A stretch of DNA of 37,930 nucleotides from Chara braunii (taxonomy: Eukaryota; Streptophyta; Charophyceae; Charales; Characeae). The DNA lies in NCBI GenBank assembly GCA_003427395.1, contig BFEA01000011.1:3316370-3354299 (forward strand), read 5' to 3'. Below, piece by piece: positions 1 through 9,849 of the stretch. The notes below the pieces were generated by a model that ran no database searches, was not told where the DNA came from, and worked only from the letters and a program-made list of their open reading frames with translations. Within the stretch, counting starts at the first letter, position 1; each line of letters starts with the position of its first letter. The translations under genes were made by a program, and so were the position numbers.

Positions 1-679
1 CCCCCCCCGTTCAATCCAGCCTCCACACAAAGACCACCCGCCACACCCCCATTAGACCACCAAGTACATGCGACATACACGAACACAAACACAAACACAA
101 ACATTGTTAAGATTACACGCATACAGGAATAAAGGCAACTAACGAAAGGCACACACATAAATGCATGCCATGTTTTCCCTGGAGAGGATGGCAGGTTTGT
201 GGGAAAATCTCCCTGTAGGGCCCTATTTATTCAATAACCCAAAGAAAGCAATAATTTCAGAAGAATTATTTGCCATTCAGATGGTCTCAGCTACACCCTT
301 TGACACCAAACTAAACGTCGCTACCCCTGTTTCACCACAAAGGAAAGGCCCCAGTTTAAAAGGCCATTATTACAGAGGATATAGGTGGATAGTGTTGCAG
401 TTGTTTGTTGAGTTCGCATCAGGGCTGGGTGCTTGGCCTTGGGTATGGAGCTTGTCTGTACAGGGACGGGGTTCTTTTCTCTCAAAAAAAGGCAAGACAA
501 CCTGGCTGTTGATGTTGATGTAATTTGCCTTGGGCCACAGGAGGTGATACCAGCATCCCCTTGTGGTACCCTCCCGACGAAGGCCCCTATCTATTGGTGG
601 GATCAGCACCTGCTGGAAAACGGGTCCAGCGTCCCTGACACATCAACAGTATACAGAGAGATGACCGGGGCCATTACCC
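1..679. other. No recognised gene
   Basis: Short open frames on both strands have no family signature that I can recognise. The only visible structure is a few copies of an AACACA-type hexamer near 82-103. Confidence 0.5.
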
Positions 680-793
680 GGCTTCGGTTTTAGTTGGACA
701 ATGACACATTTACAGACATCATAACAAGGCAAGGTTCTGGCTTCGGTTTTAGTTGGACCATGACACATTTACAAACATCATAACAAGGCAAGG
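680..793. repeat. Two-copy tandem duplication, period 59 bp
   Basis: The block starting GGCTTCGGTTTTAGTTGGAC recurs 59 bp later and ends both times in CATAACAAGGCAAGG. The copies differ at only a few positions, so the duplication is recent. Confidence 0.85.
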
Positions 794-850
794 CCAGAAC
801 CGCATTTGATCTCCAGGAGTTTCACAGCAAACATTGTTTGTCTCATTACT

Positions 851-925
851 CAACGGCTACCCACAAACCCATCACCATATAGACAGATAACTCCTAAATC
901 GTGATGGGTTTGTGGGTACCCGTTG
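851..925. repeat. Hairpin-forming inverted repeat, 25-bp arms
   Basis: The arms at 851-875 and 901-925 are reverse complements with one mismatch, separated by a 25-bp loop. The right arm runs directly into the fold-back segment at 923-959, so both structures may be parts of one element. Confidence 0.85.
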
Positions 926-1165
926 TTTGTGAACTGTTTTAGGGGGTCAAGAACCCCTTACCAGGAGGTAGGGTTGATAACCTTCACGTAAGATATCAAA
1001 CAGATTTGCAAAGGAGTCCAAACCCTTCCCAAACAAGGAATCTTTTACCTGCTAGAACCAAGAGTTCTTGATCCCCTAAAACCCTTTACAAACAAGGGGT
1101 TCTTAAACTCCTCAAACAGTTCAAAAACAAGGGGTTCTTGACCCACTAAAACCGTTCACAAACAA
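923..1165. repeat. Fold-back segment with repeated GGGGTTCTTGA motifs
   Basis: Positions 923-959 are the near-perfect reverse complement of 1129-1165. Between them, related direct copies carrying AACAAGGGGTTCTT and a variant occur around 1040-1130. The arrangement resembles a degenerate fold-back or MITE-type element. No terminal target duplication was identified. Confidence 0.65.
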
Positions 1166-1267
1166 GGGTGTTGTTGACTCCCCAAATCCATTCAGCTTGG
1201 GCGAGGGTCCTCGACCAGTCCACCATAATCATCCGGAAAAAAACTCGAGGTTTGTCAGCACCAACGG

Positions 1268-1473
1268 GCCTAGCTCAGTCGGTACACCCATGAACTTTTG
1301 AAATACAGACCCAAGTTCAAATCCAGATACAGTCAGATTGACAAAATTGAAAATTACATATTGCTGAATTACCTAGGGCCAGTCCGTTCAATGATGATAT
1401 CTCAAGGCTTGCAAAAAAAAAAAAAAAATGATATCTCAAGGCCGTTGCCCTTTACAAACAGAGCAAAAAAAAA
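1268..1473 (+). mobile_element. tRNA-headed SINE-like copy 1 (short form)
   Basis: An internal pol III A box (TAGCTCAGTCGG, 1271-1282) is followed by a B-box-like GTTCAAATCC (1315-1324). From about 1376 comes the family's 3' segment, with GTCCG, GATGATATCTCAAGG and then an A run. The ATGATATCTCAAGGC plus A-run tail is duplicated in tandem at about 1427-1473. Compared with the copy at 7460-7852 the middle is some 200 bp shorter. The head does not fold into an intact tRNA, so this is read as a SINE and not a tRNA gene. Confidence 0.6.
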
Positions 1474-1702
1474 CATCACACTTGAGATCCCAAACCTTAA
1501 AACCGAGGGAGGGAGAAAAGGACAAGAAACGAGTGGCTGTGACAAACTGTTTCGTGGGAGTTTCACCGACTCACCAGGAAGCTGACCCCTCAAAAACAGT
1601 CTGCAGAAGCGCCTAACTGATTACACTGTACGTGATAGATAATCCACCTTAACTTAACCCCATTCGGTTGTGGTTAAGCATCAACGACTGCCGGACAACT
1701 GA

Positions 1703-1744
1703 TACCTTGAGGGGTGGGGACCACCACCCACAGCCCTCAAGGTA
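1703..1744. repeat. Short hairpin
   Basis: TACCTTGAGGG at the left pairs perfectly with CCCTCAAGGTA at the right. An inner TGGG/CCCA pairing shortens the loop. The hairpin stands alone between unannotated sequence. Confidence 0.8.
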
Positions 1745-1811
1745 CCCGTGACGAAAATCAAAGCAGACTATCACTCACCCACACCAGATGGAAAACTCTA
1801 CAGACTATAAA

Positions 1812-2400
1812 CATCGTCACATGAATTGTCACAAAGTTATCAGAGCGCAAAAGCGAAAAAAAACAGAAAGAAACAAGGAAAAAATGAATTCGTTTTTTTA
1901 TCTTCTTCCTTACAACTCCCCCTGTTCAGAACCTTTTGCGTACAAGGCCGGCCGCCCACGTGGATGTAGGTTCAGCGGCGGCTGCCCCCACCCCCGTGTG
2001 TCATATCGACCCACTTGCACACAGCCAAAGGGCAAAGAGGCAAAGAAAACAGGAAGGAAAGGTCAAACGACGGGACAAGACCAACCAGGATATCAAAACA
2101 CTTCGCCTGCAAAAAAAAGAAATCAATCTATTGCGACTACCGCCGCCTGTGCTCCAACAAAACATAAAAGACAATCCCAGATCACGATTCCCACATAAAA
2201 GCACCGCCCCCAAATGCACAGGCCGAACAACGGGAAACAACCAACCAGGATGCCCAAATAAAAGAGAACCCGGATGACAAGTCCCACATAAAAGCACCCC
2301 TATATATCATCACATGAATATCAGAGCGCAAATGCGAAAAAAAGAAAAAGAGGAAAAATTGAATTCAGTTCTTTATATTCTTCCCTATATATATATTTTT
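1812..2400. repeat. Block flanked by about 100-bp direct repeats
   Basis: The segment at 1812-1925 (ATC-TCACATGAA ... TATCAGAGCGCAAA-GCG, then A-rich, GAATTC and a T-rich end) recurs in diverged form at 2306-2400. The roughly 380 bp between them contains its own diverged direct repeats (ACCAACCAGGAT twice, CCCACATAAAAGCAC twice). It could be a small non-autonomous LTR-type element or a simple duplication; no primer-binding site was recognised. Confidence 0.5.
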
Positions 2401-2526
2401 TAACTACACTATGTTCTTCTCTCAAATTCTTTTTTGCCTTTCACTACCTTCCTACCCCTTCTCCTAAGACTATATATACAGGGGACCCCTGCAACCATAG
2501 GGCCTCGAAAACGAGGTAAATCATGT

Positions 2527-2569
2527 GGCCCCCCAACCCAACAGCCGTAGTCAGAGTTGGGTTGGGGCC
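2527..2569. repeat. Short GC-rich hairpin
   Basis: The left arm, GGCCCCCCAACCCAAC (2527-2542), pairs with GTTGGGTTGGGGCC (2556-2569) across a 13-nt loop. Confidence 0.75.
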
Positions 2570-2925
2570 GTCGGTGGGGGTCCGGCTACGCGTTGTGTAC
2601 CTTGAATTCTTTTTGCGCTTCCGAATTTTGCAACTTTTTCAAGGTTGTCCTTCCCTTTTTTTCAATTGCCTAGCGAGGATACAAGTTTGACTTTGCCGTA
2701 CCTTGCTTTTTTCCACCCCTTAGCGCGTGTAAATAGAAATGTCGAATTTCTTTTGAATTCGCGCGTGTTACTTTTCCACGCCTTTCGTTTCTTTAGCCAC
2801 CGCCCTTCTCCTTCGAAACTGGTTCACCTTTGCGATGGTCCCAACGGATGTTGACGCAATGTGATTTCTGCCCAGTGCTCTAAATGTCAAAGTGAAGAGA
2901 TTCAACCAAGCGCGGGTAAACGGCG

Positions 2926-2956
<31 letters not shown>

Positions 2957-3330
2957 GCGCGCATGAATGGATTAACGAGATATGAAACTGGTTCACCTGA
3001 CGACTTCCGTCGCCTTTTTCTTCTCTCGCTTTCTTAGATCTCGTTTCTCGTTTCGTTTCCCGGCTGCGCACAGCATTTTGCGCACAGCATTTTTCCCTTG
3101 CTTATGCGTGCTAACTTTGCATGCCTGCGTACTCCTCTCCGACATCTTCCTAAGTTTCTGCTGTAACAATAACTATCACTGATTTTCTCTCTGCCCCAAC
3201 TTTTCTCTGCTTTCTCCCTCCCATATTGATCCTCGTCTCCTACCATGACATCTTTCGTCTCAGCTCTTCCAGCCTTCTTTCCAGCTGCTTTTTCCTCTTG
3301 TTATTGGAGCGGCCCCATGGCCGTACGGAT
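2570..3330. other. No recognised gene
   Basis: The sequence is T-rich and C/T-rich, with no supported coding region. Its overall texture resembles the part of the 5' LTR that precedes the promoter block at 9482, so it may be a strongly diverged relative of that LTR. This is an inference only. Confidence 0.35.
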
Positions 3331-3344
3331 CCGCCCCTACTGTG

Positions 3345-3475
3345 GAGACGGGATCGTAGTGTGGAGAGCGGCCACGTCCCCCACACAGTGGTTCAATCAT
3401 GTACGACATCCAGGCCTTTCCTCCTCCCTCTCCTTCTCCCGTCCCTCTTCCTCCTCCCTCTATTCAACTATAAAT
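3345..3475 (+). promoter_or_regulatory. Promoter-like block shared with the retrotransposon LTR
   Basis: GTGGAGAG at 3361, then GGCCACGTCCCCCAC, a CATG at about 3399 and CAGGC at 3411 match, in the same order, the block at 9482-9534 inside the 5' LTR. About 108 bp after GTGGAGAG lies TATAAAT (3469-3475), against 118 bp in the LTR. The shared order of an ACGT-core element followed by a TATA box suggests a pol II promoter, probably from a related LTR. No downstream gene was identified. Confidence 0.5.
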
Positions 3476-3484
3476 CTGGCAACC

Positions 3485-3487
<3 letters not shown>

Positions 3488-3552
<65 letters not shown>
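3488..3552. repeat. (CT)n microsatellite
   Basis: An uninterrupted CT dinucleotide run just downstream of the TATA box at 3469. It ends in a C-rich tract. Confidence 0.98.
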
Positions 3553-3557
<5 letters not shown>

Positions 3558-3559
3558 CC

Positions 3560-4230
3560 CCCCCCCCTCCTGCAAGTACCCAGCTCAGGTTGAGTGGATG
3601 GCGATTCTGGTGGTTCGGCCGTCGAATAGGCTAGACAAGCTGATCACAGCCAGACAAAGTTGCCCTGTCGCTGCAATGGACTGCAAGGCGTGTGCAGCCT
3701 TGCGAGGTCGTCAGATCGGTCGAGTCACGATCACCAACGTTTCTGCCGGTACCTGACAACGGACTGTCAGTGCCAAGCCATTCATGGGAGGATCTGTGGC
3801 TTTCTGGTAGTGTGCCACGAGTATGAGAGCAGATTAATATAATATAATTCCCCTTTTGTAGATATTTTCAATTGACGGAAGCGCAATGTCTGTTTCTATC
3901 TCAATATGTTGGCTCCCTGTGAGACTGGTCTTGTCTATCATATCCCATGTGTGCGGATCGCACTGCTGTCCGTCTCTGTGAGTTAAGCATCTTTTTTTTT
4001 TCCACTGCTACCAGCAGGGCCAACGATTTTCTGTGAACAAGTGCTACCGGCCCCAAATTGGAAGCGCTAGGGGGACTGGTGGCTTGAGAGAAGTCGGGGT
4101 GCGGCAATGCCCTAAGTGCAATGTTGGAAAAGATTGAAAAAATAAACAGCGATACAGGAGGAGGAAAACCTGAGAGAAGCCCCGGGGGGGCTGGTCACAT
4201 CAACACCTGGTGATCGACTACGATCTAATC
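3560..4230. other. No recognised gene
   Basis: Open frames here are short and have no recognised motif. Nothing else structured is visible apart from short homopolymer runs. Confidence 0.5.
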
Positions 4231-4232
4231 AA

Positions 4233-4304
4233 GGGGGGGGTTATAATTTCTACATCAACACCACACAATCTTGCTGTCCCGATGTAGAAATTCTACCCCC
4301 CCCC
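4233..4304. repeat. Hairpin-forming inverted repeat
   Basis: A G run followed by TATAATTTCTACATC (4233-4256) is mirrored by GATGTAGAAATTCTA plus a C run (4281-4304), with a 24-nt loop. Confidence 0.75.
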
Positions 4305-4335
4305 TCTTTGCTTTGACAACTGGAAGCAACACCGA

Positions 4336-4355
4336 ATAAATCGAGAAATGGTCCA
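4336..4355 (+). pseudogene. U6 snRNA 3'-end fragment
   Basis: ATAAATCGAGAAATGGTCCA matches the conserved 3' end of U6 snRNA. Nothing upstream matches the rest of U6, and an A-rich stretch follows downstream. It reads as a 5'-truncated retroposed fragment. Confidence 0.6.
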
Positions 4356-4641
4356 TATTCTTTTGGCTTTAAAAAAAAAAATGGAAAAAAAAAAATGCCA
4401 GACCAAGAAGCAAGATCTGGGCGAATCTCTCGCAGGAGGAGGTCGCACACTTGTTGCACACTTGAATGACGAGGTCGAACATTTGAAAGGAGGAGGGGGG
4501 GGGGGGGAAGCAAGCATGCCTACAGTTGTTGCCTTGCAACAAATGCGATGAAATGCCTCCAGGTCTACAACGACCAAAGCCTGCAGCTCCCCAGGCGGGA
4601 CATGCTGAATTTATTCAAGGAATTTACTTTTTGTTTTTTCC

Positions 4642-4721
4642 CCGATGGACCACGGATCAGATATTAAACTGATCGGAGCAGATGCTACACTTAATCTTAG
4701 CCGAAAGCCCGGGAAAGGTAT
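4642..4721 (-). pseudogene. U2 snRNA-like sequence (5' domain only)
   Basis: Read on the minus strand from 4721, the sequence starts ATACCTTT and continues with GGCTAAGATTAAGTGTAG, then CAGTTTAATATCTGAT and a CCATCGG end. This is the order of the first 75-80 nt of U2 snRNA, including stems I and IIa. The branch-site recognition element is GTAGCA instead of the invariant GTAGTA. Similarity stops at 4642, before any convincing Sm site or the 3' stem-loops. No clear plant snRNA upstream element was found at the expected distance. It is best read as a truncated retropseudogene; a functional variant is unlikely. Confidence 0.7.
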
Positions 4722-4795
4722 ACAAGCAATTGCATATGGGATGTTAAATCCATATATGACACAGGATCAAATAGTCCAATCCCACGAAAGCACCG

Positions 4796-4864
<69 letters not shown>
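4796..4864. repeat. (AC)n microsatellite
   Basis: About 34 uninterrupted AC units. Shorter AC runs occur at 4938-4950 and 5007-5018. Confidence 0.98.
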
Positions 4865-4869
<5 letters not shown>

Positions 4870-5076
4870 CGGTGAAAGTCGACGAAACAGTCTGGAACAG
4901 TCATTCTTTTCTTTTAGCGTATAGCGAATCTGACAGCACACACACAAAACGAGTGCAGAGAAGCATGATCTGCAATAATCTCTCGCACGCACGCACGTGC
5001 GCCCGCACACACACACACGAGGGGCCGTGACTGACTATTTCGTCGGAGGAGCCCACAGGAAGAAGATATAAAATAG

Positions 5077-5105
5077 GTAGGTAGGTAGGTAGGTGGGTAG
5101 GTAGG

Positions 5106-5138
<33 letters not shown>

Positions 5139-5250
5139 CGATAGATCTATTGATAGGTAGACCTATTGATGGATAGATCTATTGATAGATAGATAGATCT
5201 ATTGATAGATCTCTATGCAGGTAGGTAGGTGGGTAGATATATAGATACAT
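5077..5250. repeat. Compound GGTA/GATA microsatellite
   Basis: GGTA units grade into GATA units, followed by irregular copies of GATCTATTGATAG. Confidence 0.95.
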
Positions 5251-5690
5251 AGGTTACAGGAAGGCATACGCATATACATACATAACTGCAGATACAGATA
5301 GAGCAGAGCAGAGAGAGAGAATCTCCCAAGGTTAAGGCAAACGTGTTCGTGATAGACAGACGGACATGAAGAAGGAAACAGGAACCGTCAGATATGGTGG
5401 CGTATTGGCGAGCAAACCACACCCCTGCGCACACCGACCTTCTTGCTGTTTGGCGTTCGCGTCGTGGTGACGGTCGACCAGACATACCTCTTTTCTGGGG
5501 ACACCAGGGAAGCAAAATAAATAAATAAAGAGAATTAAAATAAATAAAAAAAAAGGGAGTATAAAATCCAGTTTAGGAAATATGGCCATGCTTTTGCGGA
5601 ATACAAAGCCCAAAACACCAAAAGCAACAACCAGCAAAAAGCATTCTGTCTATTTTTGGAAACCGTATATTGCCATGATGGTATCCCTAC

Positions 5691-5855
5691 CGTAACACCG
5701 ATAGCGTGTTCGAGTCCTTTGATCAGCAGAACCGCGTAGCAGCGAGACGCCCACGGGCAGCCCAAAGAGATGTAGAGGTGGTAGCGGCCAGCTTCCACGG
5801 GGAATTCCGTTGACCCATCCTTAGACACCCACTTCCGAAAGTCGACGTCCGCCAT
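5691..5855 (-). CDS. Glutathionyl-hydroquinone reductase (ECM4/omega-GST-like), first coding exon
   Basis: This 55-codon exon encodes the N-terminal part of a glutathionyl-hydroquinone reductase, which uses glutathione to reduce glutathionyl-quinone adducts. Seen directly: FRKWVSKDGSTEFPVEAGRY followed by HLYISLGCPWASR and KGLEHAIGVT. These match the family's SxDGS.FP.E.GRYHLYVS.CPWA block, including the catalytic Cys of the CPWA motif. The start at 5855 was chosen because the family block begins shortly after it and the context (G at -3, G at +4) is good. The open frame continues upstream to an ATG at 6041, which would add 62 Arg/Ala/Ser-rich residues like an organellar transit peptide; I cannot decide between the two. 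The exon ends at ACG followed by GTAGGG, a plausible 5' splice site, at the point where homology stops. No later exon was found towards position 1, so the gene is probably interrupted by a long intron or continues off the window. Confidence 0.72.
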
Positions 5856-6135
5856 AGCCGGCGAGCTTCGAGTTGCTCTTCTTCTTCCCCTTCCTCTCTC
5901 CCACGCACCTTCTGCTCGCACCGAGCTCTCGCTCAAAAGCTCGCTTGGCCCGCCAGCCCGCCAAGGCTCGGCACAACCCTGTCCTGCTCCCGCCCTGATG
6001 CCCCCGACTCTGAGACCGCCGGCCGACCGTAGATACTCCAACCTCCGCCCACTTGCGCGCTACCAGCGGCGGTAGAATTCGACAGGCTGCACTTTGGAAC
6101 GCTGCGCCTTTGATCCAAATGCCAGCAGCAGCTGG

Positions 6136-6290
6136 GGGAATTTCGGGAATTTCGGGAATTTCGGGAGTTTCGGTTCTTGCCAGCGCGCCAAGTAGGGCAG
6201 CTGGCGAAATTCCGGTTCTCGTCAGCGCGCCAAGAAGGGCAGCTGGGAAAATTCCGGCCGTCTTCAGCGCGCCAAGTAGACCAAATGGAG
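6136..6290. repeat. Two minisatellites upstream of the reductase exon
   Basis: A GGAATTTCG 9-mer is repeated about four times (6136-6172). It is followed by three copies of a 42-bp unit containing CAGCGCGCCAAG (at 6181, 6223 and 6265). They lie 280-600 bp 5' of the reductase start on its own strand, in the likely promoter or leader region. Both periods are multiples of three, so long spurious open frames cross this region on both strands. Confidence 0.85.
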
Positions 6291-6442
6291 GAGGGAGGGA
6301 GAGATCCAAGGAGCGAACATCCTTCCCATTTCGGTCTCCCGCCCGCAAACAGTCCCTGCGACCTCGCTGATTTTGATACTACTGGCGGGAGTACTCGAGC
6401 GTAACAACAACACCGCAAGATCTGCATATCAGAAAGCAATAA

Positions 6443-6552
6443 CACCAGGGGCAAGGTCCCACTTGCAACGGATAACGAGAATCTGGCCGTTGATCTTTTG
6501 TATCTACGGTTAATATCGCTTAATTCGTGCAAGTGGGACCTTACCCCAGGTG
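6443..6552. mobile_element. 110-bp MITE-like inverted-repeat element
   Basis: The terminal arms of about 25 bp (6443-6467 and 6528-6552) begin CACC and contain AAGGTCCCACTTGCA. They pair with two mismatches around a 60-bp AT-richer centre. No clear target-site duplication is visible, so the superfamily is unassigned. It lies about 590 bp upstream of the reductase start. Confidence 0.6.
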
Positions 6553-6599
6553 AGGAGGGCAATCCACGTGTAAACACCCTTCACGGTTGGTGCGCTGGC

Positions 6600-7137
6600 C
6601 AGCTCAGCTCAAGTGGCGTACTATTCTTTCGCCTTTTACTATAGCTATAGGTTGATCGGGGTGTACTCTGGGAATAGTGGTGCGAAGCATAGGCGCGGCT
6701 CGTGAGAGCTTAGGGGGGGCTTTTTGTATTGAGCTCTAGACGTGATTGCGGTCAGATTCATCCAGGTTTGGCGGTAATTGCAGTCAGACACACTTAGGGA
6801 TGTACTGGTGTGAGTACATATGCCCTCAATTAGCACGGATTTGCTGAACAAACCCCCCGCTGCTGACGTGGCACCTACCAGAGCACACTGACACTATGGC
6901 AATCTGGGGAGAATTGGGGGTCGATGAGTATCAGCCAATACTCAGACTACTATTACTTTCCTGGATGTCTCTGCCCGCCGCTGTAAATGAATGTCACACC
7001 AATTACCTCAAGAGAGCAGTTGGAAAAAGTCCCACTGGTGTGAGTACGCCCTCAGATGCATCAGAAAAGGGATACCGGGGAATGGAGTAGATTCGGCGCC
7101 TCGCTCCAAGCGTGGGTCCCTGCCATCGGATCTGAAA
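6600..7137. other. No recognised gene
   Basis: The open frames are short, without family features. No repeats of note. Confidence 0.5.
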
Positions 7138-7236
7138 CCTTTTTCCTTCTTCTTTCTTTTTCTTTTTTTTTCTTTTTTTTCTTTTTTTTTTTCTTTTTTT
7201 TTTTCTTTTTTTTTTCCTTTTTTTTTTTTTTTTTTT
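7138..7236. repeat. T-rich (TnC) low-complexity tract
   Basis: Nearly pure T with single C interruptions. It generates poly-Phe and poly-Lys pseudo-frames. Confidence 0.95.
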
Positions 7237-7390
7237 CAGGTGTGCCCACAAGTCGACAAGAGGGAAAAAATTATTGGCCTGCACGTGCAAGTGGCGCATG
7301 GCTACGTGGCTCTCGGGAGTACATCTGGCCGTATAGGAAACAGTCAAAACGTCGATTGGGAGATCTGGTAGACAGAGAAGATCACCTAAG

Positions 7391-7852
7391 CAAGCATGAC
7401 GCACAGATCGAGATAATTCAGTTGGAGATCACCATGGCTCCTACGCAAGCATGACGGAGGAATCGAGATAGCTCAGTTGGCAAGGCACGCAAGTGGCATT
7501 CAGGAGTTCTTGGGTTCAATCCCCACTGGGCTCATGTACCTTCCTGGGCATGCTTGGCACCTGCCACCTAGAGATAGCCCGTGGTCCCCCCAATTGGCAT
7601 TAAAAAGCAGTCTCTGCTGATGTTCATAGGGGGAGGGGTAATTGGGGAGGCACAGCTACTGGTCACTCAGATGATGCTGGGTCCCTCTGCTACCGGCTGT
7701 CCCCTGCCCGGTGCCCCCCATTGGGGGTTCCCTGAAGGAAATAAGGGCCCCCTGGGCTGAAAAGGCCTCCCGGTGTCAGATTGAATTAACCTGGGCTGGT
7801 TAGTCCGATGATAATACCTCAAGGCCATCGCCTTTGGCAAAAAAAAAAAAAA
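7391..7852 (+). mobile_element. tRNA-headed SINE-like copy 2 (longest form)
   Basis: The head has an A box, TAGCTCAGTTGG (7469-7480), and a B box, GGTTCAATCCC (7513-7523). The post-tRNA part has CATGTACCT, TGGGCATGCTTGG and AGAGATAGCCCG, shared with the copies at 19.9 and 29.7 kb. The 3' segment (about 7760-7838) has GGCTGGTTAGTCCGATGATAA and CCTCAAGGCCATCGCC and ends in an A run at 7852. The head is preceded by a partial tandem copy: GCAAGCATGACG...ATCGAGATA...TCAGTTGG occurs at about 7391-7424 and again at 7446-7480. Being the longest copy, this is the best reference for the family. Confidence 0.7.
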
Positions 7853-8849
7853 GTTATTTTTTTTTTCATTTTTCTGGGCCAGTCGTTGTTGTAGGTGGGA
7901 TCCAGGAGGGTGATCCCACTACCGATGTATGTGGAATAGCGGATAGGGTGTGTGACCCTTCGGCGCCGTTGATGAGAACGGTGATCAGTGGTGTTGTTTT
8001 TCTTGGTTTTCGGTGACTTTTGGGGGGCTCCCATTGGGTGGCATTTCTTTTGCTTTTGTTGTGGTGCTCCTCTTGAGGACATGAACGTGAGTGAAAATCA
8101 TACCAACTTTTTTTGTTTGGATTTTCACGCACCTTCCACTTACCTTTGTGTCATGCGATCAAAAGAGGCCGAAAATGAAAATGTTCCCCTTTTCTCATCA
8201 TGAAGGGATGTCAGTTGATGTCATAGTCTTCCACAACTTGTCTGTCATTCCAAGCCTCATGTACATGGTCCATGAACTGCCCACATGCACAACATACCAG
8301 CGGAATCATAAGAAGATCCGCAACCTGACAGCTGATCGCAGTTCACGGCGGGTGGGCAACATTGCGTTGTCAGAATTGCGGTGTTTTGTTTTTTTTTAAC
8401 ATTTATCGCGGAGTAAAGCTGCCACACAGATGTCGCCCACACGTCCCGCAACAGTCACACTACTCCACATACATGGTTAGTGGGATCTCCCTCCAGGTCC
8501 AACTTGGGCCACAGGCTGTTGAGTCCAGGGAAAAACATTCGATACCTTTCAAAACTACACTATATTCTTCTCTCAAATTATTATTATTATTATTATTATT
8601 TTTTTCNCCCCCGCCCCTCCCACTACCCCACCGTCCCCCCCCCACCGGCCATGTTCTGCCAACTGCTTGACCTGCAGGTTTGTGACTTGCGTTGGCCACA
8701 ACAGGCAAGAAGAAAGTTCCATTGGCCACAACAGGCAAGACGAAGGAAATCCGAGGATTGGAGTCACAGGCAACGACAACAGCGATGGCACCAAGACCAG
8801 AGCAACAGTGTGACCAACCGATTTCTGTTCCGCGCGACTTTCTGCGCGA
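7853..8849. other. No recognised gene
   Basis: Contains an (ATT)n tract at about 8578-8600 and one ambiguous base at 8607. About 30 bp around 8560 (AACTACACTAT-TTCTTCTCTC) match sequence at about 2404. No supported coding region. Confidence 0.5.
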
Positions 8850-9481
8850 TGACAATGAGGGGTCCTAAGTTGGGAAGGTTGGGCCAATTATGGGAGATCG
8901 GGATTGAGGGAGAATTGCATCAATGTCCTCGCCTTTTTCGTCTTTTCATCCTTTTTCTTTCGTCGCTTCTTTTCGGATGGCTGGATTCAGGGCCAGGTAA
9001 GTCCGGGGATGATTGATTGAGTGGCTGTCGCGCCGACCAGGCCCCATTAATAAGGGTTGATGCCTCTTCTTTTCTGTGCTGTTGTCGGATTTTAGGCGCG
9101 GGAGACCGCGCAGGAATTTTTGCTTCGTTCTTTTTGAATTGTCCCTTCTTTTTTTTTTAATCTTGTCGAGCCCCGATGGCTCTCGAAATTTCGGACTTTC
9201 TTTTCGGAAATTGCGCTTTTCGTTTTTCTGCATTAAATAGGAATTTAGGAATTTTGCAATAAGGATTTTCTGTTGCCGCGCAGCGCTTTTTGCTTACGTG
9301 CTTCTTTTTGCGGCTGCAACGGAACTCTGATTAGTCGGCGCCCTTAATCGTGTGTGTAACTGTAATTTTGGGCGGGCGCCATTGTAACTGTATCTTTCTT
9401 CTTGAGCATCGTCTTTCCCCCTCTCGCTGTTTCTCCTGCTGTGTTTAAGCTAGCCCACGGACTGCATGCTCGGATCGATGC

Positions 9482-9606
9482 GTGGAGAGAGGCTACGTCC
9501 CCCACGCCGCGGCCCGGCCATGCAGAACGCAGGCGCTCCCTCTCCTAATCTTCTCTCTAAGTCCATGCAACTCCGGGTTCTTCGCGCATGCATGCACGCT
9601 ATAAAT
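9482..9606 (+). promoter_or_regulatory. Putative LTR promoter with TATA box
   Basis: GTGGAGAG (9482), GGCTACGTCCCCCAC, a CATG and CAGGC are followed by TATAAAT at 9600-9606. The same order and near-identical spacing occur at 3361-3475. In an LTR this would drive the genomic transcript, with initiation expected a few tens of bases downstream of 9606. The block is missing from the 3' LTR. Confidence 0.55.
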
Positions 9607-9849
9607 TCCAGCTGCGCGATTATATAGCTCTCTTAACCAGCTATTGGAAGCTCGGGGTAGCGCGATCAGTGAGGGTCGGCACACGAGCGAAGTAAGAGGT
9701 GAGTTGAAGTGGGAGTCGGGCGACCCGACGAGCTGGTGCCAAACGCGGGCCACGACGGACTGTGGGCGCGCGCGAACCTGACGGGTGCGGGAGGACTAAA
9801 CGGGGTGACGACTTCGTGGGTGGGTGCGCGACGACGGATTGTCCGCATC

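Noticed and set aside
3226-3756. 176-codon plus-strand frame
   Set aside because: It passes through the whole CT microsatellite (Leu-Ser repeats), and no domain lies on either side.
5821-6577. Long minus-strand frames through the GC-rich leader of the reductase
   Set aside because: They are kept open by the 9-bp and 42-bp minisatellites, whose periods are multiples of three. Outside the reductase exon no family sequence is visible.
7003-7454. Overlapping poly-Lys and poly-Phe frames
   Set aside because: They are products of the T-rich tract at 7138-7236.
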